Shown here one piece after another: positions 11,528 through 23,120 of a stretch of DNA of 64,000 nt. The stretch covers positions 982,501-1,046,500 of the forward strand of contig JANJXV010000130.1 in NCBI GenBank assembly GCA_024803745.1. Reading direction: 5' to 3'. A program made the translations under genes and the position numbers. Within the stretch, counting starts at the first letter, position 1, and each line of letters starts with the position of its first letter. Below the pieces are notes generated by a model. That model ran no database searches and was not told the DNA's origin. It saw only the letters and a program-made list of their open reading frames with translations. The stretch is from Megascapheus bottae (taxonomy: Eukaryota > Chordata > Mammalia > Rodentia > Geomyidae).

Positions 11528-11612
11528 GATACAGAGATACCTGGTCCTGAGTTCACATCCTAGCTCTCTCATTCCCAGCTGTGTGACAGTTCTCAGCTTT
11601 ATCTGTGCTGGG
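11528..11612 (+). repeat. MIR SINE core fragment
   Basis: CCTGGTCCTGAGTTCACATC, CTAGCTCTCTCATTCCCAGC and TGTGTGACAG match the order of the MIR core ('gggttcgaatcctggctctgccacttactagctgtgtgacc'). Confidence 0.65.
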
Positions 11613-12644
11613 TGATGGATATCCAGGGAGTATGCCCACTCCATCAGTCACAGCTGGCTCAGGTATTGGCTTAATGGAAGCCTGTCTGTCTGCCTGCCTG
11701 CCTTGCTAGATTTTGAGTACTATGAGGGGAAAAGATCTCATCTACTTTGTCTACCCGAGAGTCACTTCTCACCCCCCTCAGTAAATATTGGATGAGCATT
11801 TAATGAATTCACGAATAAGCAAAGTAAGACGTTTCATTTATCATACCTAGATAATCTTGACAACCACCCCAGGAGACGGGGCCTGCACGTCTGCACCCTT
11901 TCCAAGCATCTCCATTGGAGAACCAATTAGCCAGAAAGGTTAGACCAAAACAATTTTTTTTTCTTAAATTCACAAGAACAGACTTTTTTTTTGTAATCTT
12001 TACCTTGAACCTTTCTCCCAATTCCCCAAGACTTTCTGCCACACATGCAAAGACTTTCTTCTGAATTTCAAAATCCTCATTCCCATCCCCTTCCCCAGAC
12101 CCTAGATGATGGAACTAAAGAATCACAAAGAATCAAAATACAGCGTTTGTTCTCATTGAGAAGTCCTTGTTTCCCTGCAGGTGAAGGCCCATGAAATCAT
12201 TTCACACAAGACAGACAGGCATGCGATGTTTCCCGTCACACATCTGCATCCCACCTGCTTGGACCACTCATCTTATATGGTCCAATGTGCAGTAACCATT
12301 GAGGCACATCCCCTCTAAAATCAACATTTTTCTTGGTAACCTGATCTGCCTCTTTGCTTTATACTTCACATCGCCTCAGAGATTTTATTCTGCCAATGGA
12401 AAATGAACGAATGCCATTTCTTTGGATCTACTTTTGTTAGAAAGGAATAGCATATCTCATTCTGGGAAGACCATTATCAACTGGTATCACAATGCCCACC
12501 TTTGTCTCTGCTCTAGAATTTCAGAGATATGAACCTTACAAGTCTATGGATTCATTCTGTTTTGCCATTTTTGTGGGCAATCCATTAGCCTGTCAGAGGC
12601 CAGTGAGCCAAGGACAATTGTAGATCTTTGTTTTCTTTTTCAAT
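11613..12644. other. Unannotated unique sequence
   Basis: Nothing beyond short T-rich runs and a CTGTCTGTCTGCCTGCCTGC patch near 11682. No gene recognised. Confidence 0.45.
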
Positions 12645-12868
12645 TTCCTTTTTTTTTCTTGATGGTACCACTGGTGGAATTCAGGGCCTCATGCTTCCTG
12701 AGCAAGCACTCTGCCATTTGAGCACACAGTAGTCCTTTTCAGTTCACTTGCTTTTAGTTTCTCAAATGGATTCTTGGGCTTTTACCCAGGCTTTCTTCAG
12801 ATCATGATCCTCCTACTTCTGCCTCCTGAGTACCTGGGATGACAGATATGGGCTACCATGCCCAGCAA
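12645..12868 (-). mobile_element. Old B1 plus ID/Geo composite SINE
   Basis: On the minus strand it reads GCTGGGCATGGTAGCCCATA, TCTGTCATCCCAGGTACTCA, GGAGGCAGAAGTAGGAGGAT and CATGATCTGAAG, that is a B1-like head, and then a tRNA-like part with TCAAATGGCAGAGTGC and GCATGAGGCCCTGAATTCC. It ends in an A-rich tail (T-run at 12645). More diverged than the Geo-tailed class. Confidence 0.65.
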
Positions 12869-13498
12869 TGCAAATCATAAGTTTTTAAGATCAAATAGAA
12901 TAAAGGATGGTTGGCTATCATTGATTTTCTGAGAAATCAATATCCAAATCAACTATCTAAGTCACCATTTACATTCAAATAGTCTACACAAAGCTACGGT
13001 GTTCTTGAGCCCAGTTCCACAGTCAGGTTAGAAACCTATGGGTTGGAATAACTACTATAAATCGGACTTTTCCAAATATAAGTGATTGTCTTTTAGACCA
13101 CATGGAATGCTTACAGAAATTGTGAATTCCAAGGCTTACCTCCTAGAGAGTTTAATAACACAGGGGACCCCCAGAATGTATAGCCCTGATCCATACCCTG
13201 CTTCTGCAGGAAGGGGCTTCAAATAACTTCATGAGCTCATTGCACACCCTCCAGTGCGACACTCAAGTGCTCTCAGGCTTAATTTCCTCATCTGAACACC
13301 AGGTACGAAAACACCCAGGCAATGTCACGAAATGCTGCCAAGTTAATCTGTGGGGAGGTGGTTGGCAATTCTATCAAGTGCTCTATACAGGTATAAAGTA
13401 TTCCAGTTTTCAGCTCACTTGGTTGTAATGTTTTTTATTTTTGCTTATTGGGGACCAGTTTCAGGTGATTTGCAAGGTCCACTGTATAAAGGAAATAT
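12869..13498. other. Unannotated unique sequence
   Basis: No gene, RNA or repeat recognised. Confidence 0.45.
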
Positions 13499-13511
13499 AA
13501 AAAGCAAATTT

Positions 13512-13701
13512 GGGCTGGGAGTTTGGCCTACTGGTAGAGTGTTTGCTTTGCATGCACAGAGACCCAGGTTCGATTCCTTGGTACCACATACATAGAAAAA
13601 ATCCGGAAGTGGTGCTGAAGCTCAAGTGGTAGAGCTCTAGCCTTGAGAAAGTCCAAGGACAGTGCTCAGGCCCTGAGCTCAAGCCCAGGACTGGTTTAAA
13701 A
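13512..13701 (+). mobile_element. IDL-Geo-type dimeric SINE, young copy
   Basis: GGGCTGGGAGTTTGGCCTAC begins the ID-like monomer; A-box-like TGGCCTACTGG at 13524-13534 and B-box GGTTCGATTCC at 13567-13577 (an exact match to the tRNA B-box pattern). The right monomer has GAAGCTCAAGTGGTAGAG and GAGCTCAAGCCCAGGACTGG. A 13-bp duplication AAAAAGCAAATTT lies at 13499-13511 and 13702-13714. Its A-run merges with the tail. Confidence 0.9.
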
Positions 13702-13784
13702 AAAAAGCAAATTTGATGATGATGCCAAGCTGATAGCCATGGGGGTTCTAAACTGCATGGGTTCTGTGGGTGTGTCGAAAACTT

Positions 13785-13987
13785 AAGGAGTAATGGCTGT
13801 AATCCTAGAGGCCATTCTGGAGGCTAGAATATGAGAAAAGTCTATGGGAGACTCTTATCTCCAATTCACTACCAAAAGCAACAACAAAAGAAACAGAAAT
13901 GGAGCTGTGGTTCAAGTGGTGAAGCTCTAGAGTTTCTGCAAAGAAGCTCAGGTATAGCACCCAGCCCTAAGTTCAAAACAAAAACAA
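13785..13987 (+). mobile_element. B1/Alu-headed composite SINE, degraded
   Basis: ATGGCTGTAATCCTAGAGGC begins a shortened left half; ACTCTTATCTCCAATTCACT is the shared middle; GAGCTGTGGTTCAAGTGG and CCCTAAGTTCAAAAC are the right monomer. Its A-rich tail (AAAACAAAAACAAA) runs straight into the next SINE. Confidence 0.75.
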
Positions 13988-14217
13988 AGCCCAGCATGGT
14001 GGCTCATGCCTGTAATCCTAGCTACTCAGGAGGCTGAGATCTGAGGATCAAGGTTCAAAGCCAGCCCCAGCACAAAAGGACCTGAGACTCTTATCTCCAA
14101 TTAACCTCTAGAAAACAGGAAGTGGGGCTTGGCTCAAGGGTCGGGTGGTAGCCTTGAGCCGAAGAGCTCAGGGACAGCACCCAGGCTGAGTTCAAGCCCT
14201 ATGACCCACAAAAAAAA
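13988..14217 (+). mobile_element. B1/Alu-headed composite SINE
   Basis: GCCCAGCATGGTGGCTCATG, CCTGTAATCCTAGCTACTCA and GGAGGCTGAGATCTGAGGAT form a clear B1/Alu-like left half; GAGACTCTTATCTCCAATTA is the family-typical middle; the right monomer follows with a partial rearrangement (GGGTCGGGTGGTAGCC) and an A-tail at about 14208. It sits directly after another SINE tail, so it probably inserted into the older A-rich tail. Confidence 0.85.
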
Positions 14218-14651
14218 GACAATTCTAGCCCAAAGTCAATGGCAAATAGTGGTAACATGTCCAACTCTTAAGTAAAAGGTGACAGCTTTGGAAAAGCTAC
14301 TGAAGATTCAAAACCACTACTGTGTATGCACACTCCCCCACCTCTCCTTCCATTGTCCCAGGATTAAATATTCATTGCCTTTCTCTGTGCAAACAGAGAC
14401 AGAGCCTAAGACACACATCATAAAAAATGCAATGTAAAGTTTCTCCCTAATTTCAGTTTCTGTATTAGAAATGCATTTTTGAATGACCTTCCCACTGCTG
14501 GGGTCGAACACCTAATCTTCCCTGCCCGGGTGAGTGTTATTCTGGGGAAACGTGGGTGTGTATGGAAGACCAAGAGATCAAGGACAAATCCCAATCAGCT
14601 GTCTGGCAATCCTCACCCCATCAACACACACAGTGCTCAACATATGTTCAG

Positions 14652-14842
14652 GAAGTCAGGCGCTGGTAGCTCATACCTGTAATCCTAGCTACTCAGAAGG
14701 CTGAGATCTGAGGATCATGGTTCAAAGCCAGCCTGGGCAGGAAAAGTCCAGGAGACTTTTATCTCCAATCCATCACCAGAAAAACAGAAGCGACACTGTG
14801 ACTCAAAGCAGTAGAACACTAGCCTGCAGAAAAAGATGAAGG
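14652..14842 (+). mobile_element. B1/Alu-headed composite SINE, 3' end degraded
   Basis: CAGGCGCTGGTAGCTCATAC, CTGTAATCCTAGCTACTCAG and CAAAGCCAGCCTGGGCAGG mark the left half. The right half (CACTGTGACTCAAAGCAGTA) is recognisable but fades after 14830 without an A-tail. Confidence 0.8.
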
Positions 14843-15910
14843 CCCACAACCAGCGTGAGCCACTGGCACTCTGTTTCCACTGCTCTTTTGAAGGCAGGGA
14901 TATTTACATTAACATATTGTATATGATTCCTATGAAACTCCAAATACGCGTGAAAGAAAATACAACAGCACTCACCAAGTTCTACTACGTTTTCTTCCGA
15001 CTAACTCCTGTTTACAAACGTTGAAGGCTCTGGTGTAGCTCAGGAAACCTTTTCAAAGCTCCAGCAGTTAATTATAGCTGACTCTGGGGCTGGGAAAGCC
15101 GACTACACTACACTCTGAGATCAATGGCTCTGGCTAGACTGGGAGGGGAGAAATGCCACTCAGATGGTAATCACTGAATGCTTCTCAAACCCAGGGAAGC
15201 AAGGCAGGGCCTCACTCCCATAATCCTCTGCACCAGCTCTTCCACACAGGTCAATGCAAAAGCAGCCTGCACTCCCCAAGCAAAACCTGCCACAGCTCTC
15301 CAGAGAAACAAACGACATTCCCATACAGAACGTATTATGTGTATATATTACTACTTACGCTATCATAATACATGCAAATGTAAAGAATATATCGTAGAAT
15401 ATCCAAACATACAATGAAGTGCATCACTGATTGTTGAGCCCTCCAGCTGGGCCCATAGCCTGTGCTGCAACTACAGAACTTGAGCGGGCAGATGTCTCTA
15501 TTGGTATATTGGCTTACATTACTGTGGATGCGCACTCAAGAGTGAGACTTATTTACTTGGGCTTTCCCCCCCCATTCTGTCAATTAGAAAGGGCAAGCCC
15601 TGGTTTGCCACCTTCTCCACCATTGTAACTGCTTTGCTTACTATACGGAAGTCCTCAGGTAATTCTTGCCAAGTGGATGGATGCTGGCAAAAGACTTAGA
15701 GAAACCATCTGCCAAGAATTAATAGAGGTTACTCTGCAGAGAGATTAGGAGATGACTTTTAAATACACTGCTGTTACCCTTTTTAATTTTAATATTTTTG
15801 GAGCCAACTTCTGCGGAAACTATTTTTCTAATGAAGAAGAAAATGAAATGAATGTAGCTTGGGACCCAAGTGATCCCAAACATGAATAGTAGCTAAGAAG
15901 TTTAGCCTTC
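14843..15910. other. Unannotated unique sequence
   Basis: No gene recognised; open frames are short and lack motifs. Confidence 0.45.
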
Positions 15911-16027
15911 AAAAGCCAGGCACGTGCCTGTCATCCTAGTCACTCAGGAGGCTGAGACCTGAGGATCACAGTCCAAAGCCAGCCTGGACAGAAAAGTCCA
16001 TGAGACTCGAATCTCTGCTTAATCAAC
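15911..16027 (+). mobile_element. B1/Alu-headed composite SINE, left half only
   Basis: AAAAGCCAGGCACGTGCCTG, CATCCTAGTCACTCAGGAGG and AAAGTCCATGAGACTCGAAT give the left half and the junction; the right monomer is absent. Confidence 0.75.
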
Positions 16028-16102
16028 AAAGCTCATTGGTGGGTGAGAAGAATGCACAGCACTGACACCCATGGAGGGACGGTGTAAGTAGATCAGGCCT
16101 CT

Positions 16103-16117
16103 GCCGCCAGGGGGCGT
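16103..16117 (+). promoter_or_regulatory. CTCF-like binding motif
   Basis: GCCGCCAGGGGGCGT matches the core of the vertebrate CTCF consensus (CCASYAGRKGGC) at essentially every informative position and includes two CpGs. It lies in unique DNA between a truncated SINE and unannotated sequence. Occupancy cannot be judged from sequence. Confidence 0.55.
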
Positions 16118-16129
16118 CTCCTCCATCTA

Positions 16130-16911
16130 GAGCTGCATGGCCAGCTGGTGAACAGGAGGGGAAGGCTGTCCTTTGAGATGCTGTCTGTAATGCAGCCAGG
16201 TGGCAGATAGCTTGGTGCAACGCAAGCCTGGCATTTAATAAACCAGAAGTGTCGTTTTACTACTGAACCCTCTCCTTTATACTAAGAAGATAATGAAGAC
16301 ACTATCTGGCATTTCTTGGGGCATCTGGAAGAGTTAAAGAAGTGAAGAGCTTGCTTTGCTCTGGAGAGGAGGAAGATAAATCTTTACACGCAGAGGAAAA
16401 GCCTGTATAAAAAATGGATCTTCTTTGGTATTGGAGGAGAGGAGGGAGCTATAATTTGTTTGTAAAGGGCACTTCGAAGTTTTACTTCAGCAATTTTATT
16501 ACAAATTAACAAGACAACCCTCATAAGCATAAAATAACAACCATAAAGATAGAGGTGGGATTTTTTTAAAAGCTTTTATCTCAACCAGTAGGAATGCTGT
16601 TATAAAAGATGGATACGTAAAATAAGGCAGAGGATAGTTTTGGATAAGAGGGTGAACTAGAATGCCCTGCACGTCACAGACACAGGATACTAGGAATGGA
16701 AGTTTGGGGGATTAATTGAAGAAGAGTTCTCCAGAGATATAAAGAGAGGCAGAGAAAGTGAATTCCTGAGAAAAATGATAATCAGGGTGATGTTCCCCCC
16801 AGTGCCAGGAATTGTTTGATGAATCGGTGGCATTTTGATATCTAATATTTCATTTCAAGTGATTGCTTATCATGGTTCATGCTGTAATTTCCTGCCATTA
16901 GCCAAAGCAAG
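16130..16911. other. Unannotated unique sequence
   Basis: No gene or repeat recognised. Confidence 0.45.
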
Positions 16912-17119
16912 AAGGGGAGGGGGGAGAGGGGGAGGGAGGGAGAGGGAGGAGGAGAAGGAAGGGGAGAGGAAGGGGGAGAGGGAGAGGGGGAGAGAGGTGG
17001 AGGGAGAGGGCGAGAGAGGTGGAGGGAGGGAGGGAGGGAGGGGAGAGGGAGGGGGAGAGGGGGAGAGGGAGGGAGAGAGAGAGAGAGGAAGAGAGAGAGA
17101 GAGGAAGAGAGAGAGAGTC
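16912..17119. repeat. Polypurine (GGA/GA) tract
   Basis: About 208 bp of G and A with few interruptions (T at 16997 and 17020, C at 17011). It grades from GGGGAG-rich sequence to GAGAGAGA. A segment around GAGAGAGGTGGAGGGAG is repeated in tandem. Open frames on both strands here are by-products of composition. Confidence 0.9.
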
Positions 17120-18007
17120 TCCATTTAAACAAGTCACACCATGAGGACTAAACCTGTCATTCTTAAGCATAAGAGAATCTTCAAGAGACTACTTTTCTAG
17201 TTAATATAGCTAATTCGAACTAGTACCGAGGCTTTCCTATGTATTAGGAAAACTATGGAAACTTGTATTTTCAGACTTTGCTCTTTATTTTCCCGGAATT
17301 GACAAGTTTTTCAGATCAAATTCTCTTTAAATCCAAAAGCAGACCCTTTTCATAGAAACAAAGAATTTAGTTAATATATAGATTTTATTTCCACACACAA
17401 TAAAAAGAAGTTGCCGCTGTGGCATTATTTTAAGAAAAGCTGTGAGAGTTGAGAAGCAACAAGTGATAACTCCCCAGAGGTAGAAACCCAACACAAGACA
17501 GGACCAGAGCAAAGAATCCCTGTAGACACCGGACGAGGTATCAGACTTTTTTTTCTCCCCCCTTGGATCAGAGCTCAATGCTTCCATTTAAAATGTTCAC
17601 CAATTCAATGCATATTTAAGGCTGCATGGTGTAATGTGTACACACAATGGAATGGCTACCGTGGCCCAGCCATCCTTCATCTCATGTAGCTTGTGTCTAT
17701 GGCAAAACACCTCAAATCTATACTCGCAAAAATAAGTCTGTACATTGTAGATGAACAGGAAAACGAGGAAACAGCTCAAAAGTCAGGAAACAAAGGGGAG
17801 CTGGCAAGGATTCCCAGAGGAAGTGACATTTGAAGGATGAGGAAGATGGTCTCACCACACTGGTGGAAGCAGCTACCTGAAAGTACAGGGGACATATGAG
17901 TCTGGGTGGGGAAACCAAGAAATGTTTGGTATTATCAGAGTTGATGAAGGTTATGGAGAAGTAACAGGATCTGACTTTGAAAAGTAGTCAGAGGTCTCTG
18001 GTCTGTA
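17120..18007. other. Unannotated unique sequence
   Basis: No gene recognised. Confidence 0.45.
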
Positions 18008-18019
18008 TTGATAGGAACC

Positions 18020-18251
18020 TTTTTGTTGTTTCTTGTCATTTGTGGGGCTTGAACTCGAGGCCTGACCGTCTTTTGCACAAGGCTAATGATCTACTACTTT
18101 GAGCCACAGCTCTACTTCTGGTTTGTGAGTGGTTCACTAAGGATGAGAGTTTTACTGGGACTTTTCTGCCCCGGCTAGCTTCAAATTGCAATCCTCAGAT
18201 TTCAGTCTCCCGAGTAGCTAGGATTACAGATGTGAGCCACTGGCACCCAGT
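18020..18251 (-). mobile_element. B1/Alu-headed composite SINE
   Basis: Minus-strand reading: GGGTGCCAGTGGCTCACATC, TGTAATCCTAGCTACTCGGG, AGACTGAAATCTGAGGATTG, then the right monomer with GTGGCTCAAAGTAG and GAGTTCAAGCCCC. Flanks TTGATAGGAACC (18008-18019) and TTGATATGAACT (18252-18263) are an approximate target duplication. Confidence 0.82.
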
Positions 18252-18884
18252 TTGATATGAACTTCAAAAGATCCATTCAGTGTAGAGAAGGAAAACTGGA
18301 GATTATGTAAGGATGCAAAAGACTCCTATTTCTAATAGACACTCTACCACTAACTTAAGCAATCCACTTTCCCAGCCTTCAGAACCTTCAAGGAAAGCCT
18401 GGGGAGATGTGTTTCTGTCCTCTGAACACTGTGTAAAAACACAAGTGGGAATGAGGAGGCGGGAAATGGCATATCTAAGAATGAGCTAGGATAAACCTAC
18501 CGAAGGGGAGCACTCCACTAAAAGTGCTCAGAACAAATGCATGGGATGCAGAAAGCCCTCTGAGTCACCAAGTTCCGCGGGCAAAGCATGCTGCCACCCA
18601 GAAATCTGGAAGAAACCTCCATGGTGTTTTTCATGGCAGTGACATGATTTTCTATTTCCTTCCACCACATACAAAGGCTCCAGGTCATCCTCATTCTTGC
18701 AAATACAATGGTCTTCTGATGTCAGCAGGCTGGCAGCTTTGAGCCTTGATCTTGATAGCTTTGATGTTTTTCACTTCCCTCATGACTGGTAACTGGAAAC
18801 CTTTTTTTCCCCCCCTCTTGAATGAATAAACACATTGGTCATTTCTAGATGCTCCTTGGAGAAACTCTATGCAGAGTCTCTGGC

Positions 18885-19178
18885 CTGTTTTCTAATGGAC
18901 TTGTTAACACTGCATTGGTAATTGGACTGTAGGAGCTCTTCGTGTATTTCAGAAATTAGGCCTTTGTTTTTTTCTTTCCACAGGCATCCCAAGGGCTGGC
19001 AGACATTTTCTCACACGTTTGCAAGTTTCCATTTTGTCAGTGACGTATTTCTTTTTGCCGCACAGAAGCTCTTAAGTTCGATGCAGTCTCATCTGTCTAC
19101 TTTTGCTTTTCCTCCAGATGTTGCTGAAGTTAATTCCGTGACTTCTCTGTCAAGACCGCGTCTGGTGAGGCTTTGACT
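18885..19178 (-). mobile_element. Old L1 ORF2 3' region fragment
   Basis: Plus-strand phrases AGGAGCTCTTCGTGTATTTC, AAATTAGGCCTTTGT, ATTTTCTCACACGTTTGCAA, TTTGCCGCACAGAAGCTCTT and AAGTTCGATGCAGTCTCATC follow, in order, the reverse complement of a well-known part of mammalian L1 ORF2 ('...ttagccctttgtcagatg...tttgctgtgcagaagctctttagtttaat...'). The frame is destroyed. No boundaries are visible. Confidence 0.65.
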
Positions 19179-19179
19179 T

Positions 19180-19778
19180 TTTGTTCCAAAAGTTTTACCC
19201 ACAAGAAAAAAACATTTGAAATCACCGCCTTGAGTGATTAGTACACCAAAATCTCGAGAACAATTAGCATTCCCAAAATGCTGCTCGTATGTGAATGGCT
19301 TTCACTGGCATCAGAATGACCAAATTAGATCAATTAATTCTATCATTTAATTAATTACATGTCCCAGGGCTATCTTAAAGGCCTCAGATAACAACTGAAA
19401 AGAAACCCCAAACAGTTGCTTTGATATCAAGTAGTTACATCCCTAAGTCTTACTTAATAAGGAATAGCCCAATTGAAAACAAGAGGGCATTATTATTTTA
19501 TCAGCACTCTGAAACAAATGCACTAAATGGTTTGTTACCAATCTGCAAGTTATCTTTATACCATCCAGACGAGGTAGTTCAAATCCTACGTGATTTGCAT
19601 GTAAGCCCTTCTGGTCACCACACAATCAAACTGAATAATGTCACTCATCTTCAGGTAAAATGGTGTTTATAATGTCCTGAGAGACTATAGGGACCGCCAG
19701 TAGTCCTCTTTTCCTTCTCTCACATGAAAATATAGCATTTGAAATTTGAAAGATAGAAAACAAAACCCAGACTTCATA
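19180..19778. other. Unannotated unique sequence
   Basis: No gene recognised; an 83-codon plus frame at 19421-19672 has no motif. Confidence 0.4.
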
Positions 19779-19779
19779 G

Positions 19780-20016
19780 GTGCCAATTCTGGGCCTTGAA
19801 CTCAGTGCCTAGGTGCTGCCCCTGAGTGTTTTGCTCAAGGCTAGTACTGTACCACTTGAGTCACAGCTCCACTTCCAGCTTTTTTGGGAGTGGTTTCTTT
19901 AGAGATAAGAGACTTATGGACTTTACTGGCCAGGCTGGCTTCAAACGGAGGGATTCTCAGATCTCAGCCTCCTGAGTATCTAGGATTCCAGGTGTGAGTG
20001 ATTGATGCCCAGCTAA
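19780..20016 (-). mobile_element. B1/Alu-headed composite SINE
   Basis: Minus-strand reading: AGCTGGGCATCAATCACTCA, CCTGGAATCCTAGATACTCA, GGAGGCTGAGATCTGAGAAT, then a right monomer with GGAGCTGTGACTCAAGTGG and CACTGAGTTCAAGGCC. Boundaries are diffuse; no clear duplication was found. Confidence 0.8.
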
Positions 20017-20019
20017 CAC

Positions 20020-21084
20020 TCAGATTTTCCACTTTCATCCCTGTGCTGGTTGACGAGGCATTCAGTGAGTTCAGCATGTGAATGGAGACCATTTACAATT
20101 TCCCTGGACACCTTTCCACACCCGACTTTCTTCACCTTCTCATGCACATAGAGACACACAAGAAGAAATTCCAACCATACAAAACAGAATTCTGAAAGCT
20201 CTCATTACAAAGCCCAGTAAGAATCAAAACTCCACCATAGATAATTAGCTTACATGCCGCTCTGATCACACCACGGTGTCATCTCTAGGCTGCAGGGAAG
20301 ATGTCTTTAACTATAGACAACATTATCATGACTCGTACAACAGAAGAGATTCTGAGACAAGGATTTCAGTGCCTGATAATACACAGTACAGGGACAGTGG
20401 AGGTGCTGGAGCCTGAGAATTTACAAAATCAGGAGGAATCAGAAGGGAAAATGTCACAGTCTCACTTTGATATTCTGCCCCGCTCCCCTTAATTATTGTG
20501 CTACACTGTTTGCTGAGGAATGCCATAATCAAGCATCATTTTCTTGTCTAACCCTATGGTGATGTCCCAGCTTGCAGGTCTTAAGCTCACCCCCAAACAT
20601 AAGACACGGGATCTTCCCAATCTGCTTTGATGCCCTAACCCTGTGAACAGAATTTCCTTACTGGCAATACAGCCTGGTAAGCACTTCTGTCATTTGCTGC
20701 CAAAAACTCGCTCAAAAACTTGATGCTTCTCTTAATTCTGCACATGAATTCAAATTTGCTATACCAGAAATCTATCTGCTGTCAATCACAGATCATCAAT
20801 AATAGATAATAATATCCATATCATGACGTCCGTGGTAGCAATTTATCTGTCTGCATAACCACTTGGTTGGTGATGGCTGTTCACTTTTCAGAGAGAAGTT
20901 CAGAAGAGTTCCGTGGGTTTGTCCCAAGCAACAGCATACTGAGGAAATGGCTGAATTTGTACCTCACGGTCCATCTCCTTTCCACCGAGTGGTCAGGAGG
21001 TCAATGTGTTCTACAGTACACACACTCTTTGCTAGAAATAGAAAGGAATTTCTTTTGGGCAATACTTAGGTTTCCTCTCAGGTC
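20020..21084. other. Unannotated unique sequence
   Basis: An acceptor-like CTAGGCTGCAG precedes a 63-codon frame at 20301-20492, and an AT-rich patch lies near 20800. Nothing is diagnostic. Confidence 0.4.
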
Positions 21085-21311
21085 TTTGCACTGCTAGACA
21101 GGTACTGTACCACTGGAACTATGTTCCTAGATTTTTGTTTTGGAGTTCTTTTTCACACAGGGTCTGTCTGTTTGTGTCTCTCTCTGTCTCTCTGTCTCTC
21201 TGTCTCTCTGTCTCTCTGTCTCTCTCTCTCTTTCTCTCTCGCTTTATGATCATCCTATATATGCCTCCTGTATATGGCTAGGATTACAGGTATATACCGC
21301 CACACCTAAGA
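21085..21311 (-). mobile_element. Old B1/ID composite SINE split by a microsatellite
   Basis: Minus strand: AGGTGTGGCGGTATATACCT, GTAATCCTAGCCATATACAG (B1 head), then a (GA)n/(CAGA)n tract at 21173-21241 on the complement, then CAGTGGTACAGTACCTGTC (tRNA-like part). The TC/TCTG run seems to have grown from the internal linker. Confidence 0.55.
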
Positions 21312-22060
21312 GGAGAAGCTTTTTTCAAAAAAAAATGGGTGAAGTTCTGTATTTGGAGTTGTTTTGAAACTGACATTGGTGTCAACAAAATGACACCAAC
21401 ATGATAAAACTAGTGAGTAATGTAAAATGCCATGAGCCAGTGTGAGGGCTTAGATCTGGAATGTATCTATAGACAAGTATGGTGGGATTGGGGGAGGGGT
21501 TGTAATTCGTGGTAAGGAAAGTGGTTGTGTTAGCATCCTGCCCCTGTGACAATACAGCTAAGAAAAATAACTCATCTACTCTACCTGCATTTTTATGTTT
21601 ATACAATAGGTGCCTCCAAGTTGGACTTATGAGCAAAGAGTATCCCTCTCATTTCATTAAGATGTGCTGTACTCATTTCTTTTATTTTAAAAAATGGCAT
21701 TATATTTGAATTGCAACATGCTGCCCATTTTTTTTTTCCAGATGAGAAGTCAACTGACGGACGCTGTAATTTGGAAGTGTGTGTGTGCATGAGAAGGTCC
21801 CAGCAGGCTCCATTTCTGATCCATTAGATCAGCAATTACAACACAAAGTGAGGGGACAAATATTAATGCATCAGGAAATCTTGGAAGAAATGTCAAACTA
21901 CCCACACAGCACAGCTTCCTTGGATCTTCAGAGTGACCTGAATACTTAATAACTAGAGTAGAAGACTTCATTGTAAGGAGGCCACCAGGTTATTCCAGGA
22001 AGGCCACTCCTGTGCCATTCCACACCCCATCCCCCAAGAAAGTCACATGAAAAAGTGGCC
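21312..22060. other. Unannotated unique sequence
   Basis: No gene or repeat recognised. Confidence 0.4.
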
Positions 22061-22061
22061 C

Positions 22062-22297
22062 AAAAGGGCCAGGGGTTATGATGCATGCCTGTAATCTCAG
22101 CTAGGGATAAGAGATAATGAAGATATAGTCCTTGTCAAAAACAGAAGACCTTATCTAAAAAAAAAATAAGCTAAACAAAAGGGAAAGGGGGGGGGAGAGA
22201 GGAAGGGAGGAAGGAAAAAAGCTGTGGACATAGCCCAAGTGACAGTGTTTGCTCAGTATGTGCTAAACCATAGGCTTACTCCCTAGAACCACAGACA
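22062..22297 (+). mobile_element. Old B1 plus ID composite SINE
   Basis: GGGCCAGGGGTTATGATGCA, TGCCTGTAATCTCAGCTAGG is the B1-like part; after an A-rich and purine linker (22175-22225) comes AGCTGTGGACATAGCCCAAG, TTTGCTCAGTATGTGCTAAA and a CTAGAACCACAG ending, an ID-like part. The element differs from the Geo-tailed class. Confidence 0.6.
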
Positions 22298-22301
22298 ACA
22301 A

Positions 22302-22445
22302 CAAATAGTTTATCCATATTTTGAAGGCAAGTAAACTCAAAAAGGTTGTCACTAACCCCAAAGGCACACAGCCAGTAAGAAAGGATTGGACCTGGGCTTC
22401 TTTTCCTACCATCAGGCCTGACTTGTAAGCCTGTCATTATCTTAG
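22302..22445 (+). repeat. MIR SINE fragment
   Basis: TTTATCCATATTTTGAAGGC, AAACTCAAAAAGGTTGTCAC, CACACAGCCAGTAAGAAAGG and TTGGACCTGGGCTTC follow the MIR 3' half. Confidence 0.7.
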
Positions 22446-23066
22446 AGCTGAGTAACAAAACAATTCTATTGGACAAGACACTTGTGATTATCTAGAGCTG
22501 TGTATCCAAACACTATTGGAGATGCATCTACTCTCATAGTCAGCTGCTGGGACAATTCCTCCATAAACACTGCCTACTGGGGAGAAATTCATTCTCTACC
22601 TTCTTCCATCCACCTTACTCTCACCCCTACATCACACCCATGGAATCAACATAGCAAGTTCCACAGGGACTGTCATAGACTGGATATCACTAGAATTTAA
22701 GCTTTCTGTAGCTAATTTTCCCTGGCTTGAAAACTTTAATGTAACTGTCAGACCCCCCAGGTTTTTTGGAGAACTAGGGTGGTGGTGGCAATTATTTCTA
22801 GATTCTGGTACCTTCCTCATGTACCTTCTGGTAGCACATAACTCTTAACTCCAGAGCTCATTTCCTTCCTTATTTTCTTCATTAGTTTGTAAGCTCCCAC
22901 TGCCAACAAACATGACCCATCTGATAACAAAATGTTGACAACAGAATGCCTGACATATTAAAGCTGTCAAATAAAAAAATGAGTTTTTACCAGGTGGTCC
23001 AAATATGTCACCTGTGTGGAAGACATTTTTCAAAAATAGATTGTAGAGGTCAAAAAGTTACTGGGT

Positions 23067-23068
<2 letters not shown>
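22446..23068. other. Unannotated unique sequence
   Basis: No gene recognised. Confidence 0.4.

Positions 23069-23118
<50 letters not shown>
23069..23118. repeat. (AC)25 microsatellite
   Basis: Fifty uninterrupted bases of AC dinucleotide. Confidence 0.97.

Positions 23119-23119
<1 letters not shown>

Positions 23120-23120
<1 letters not shown>

Noticed and set aside
16835..17170. Overlapping open frames of 84-97 codons
   Set aside because: All lie in the purine tract at 16912-17119; no start, domain or splice context.
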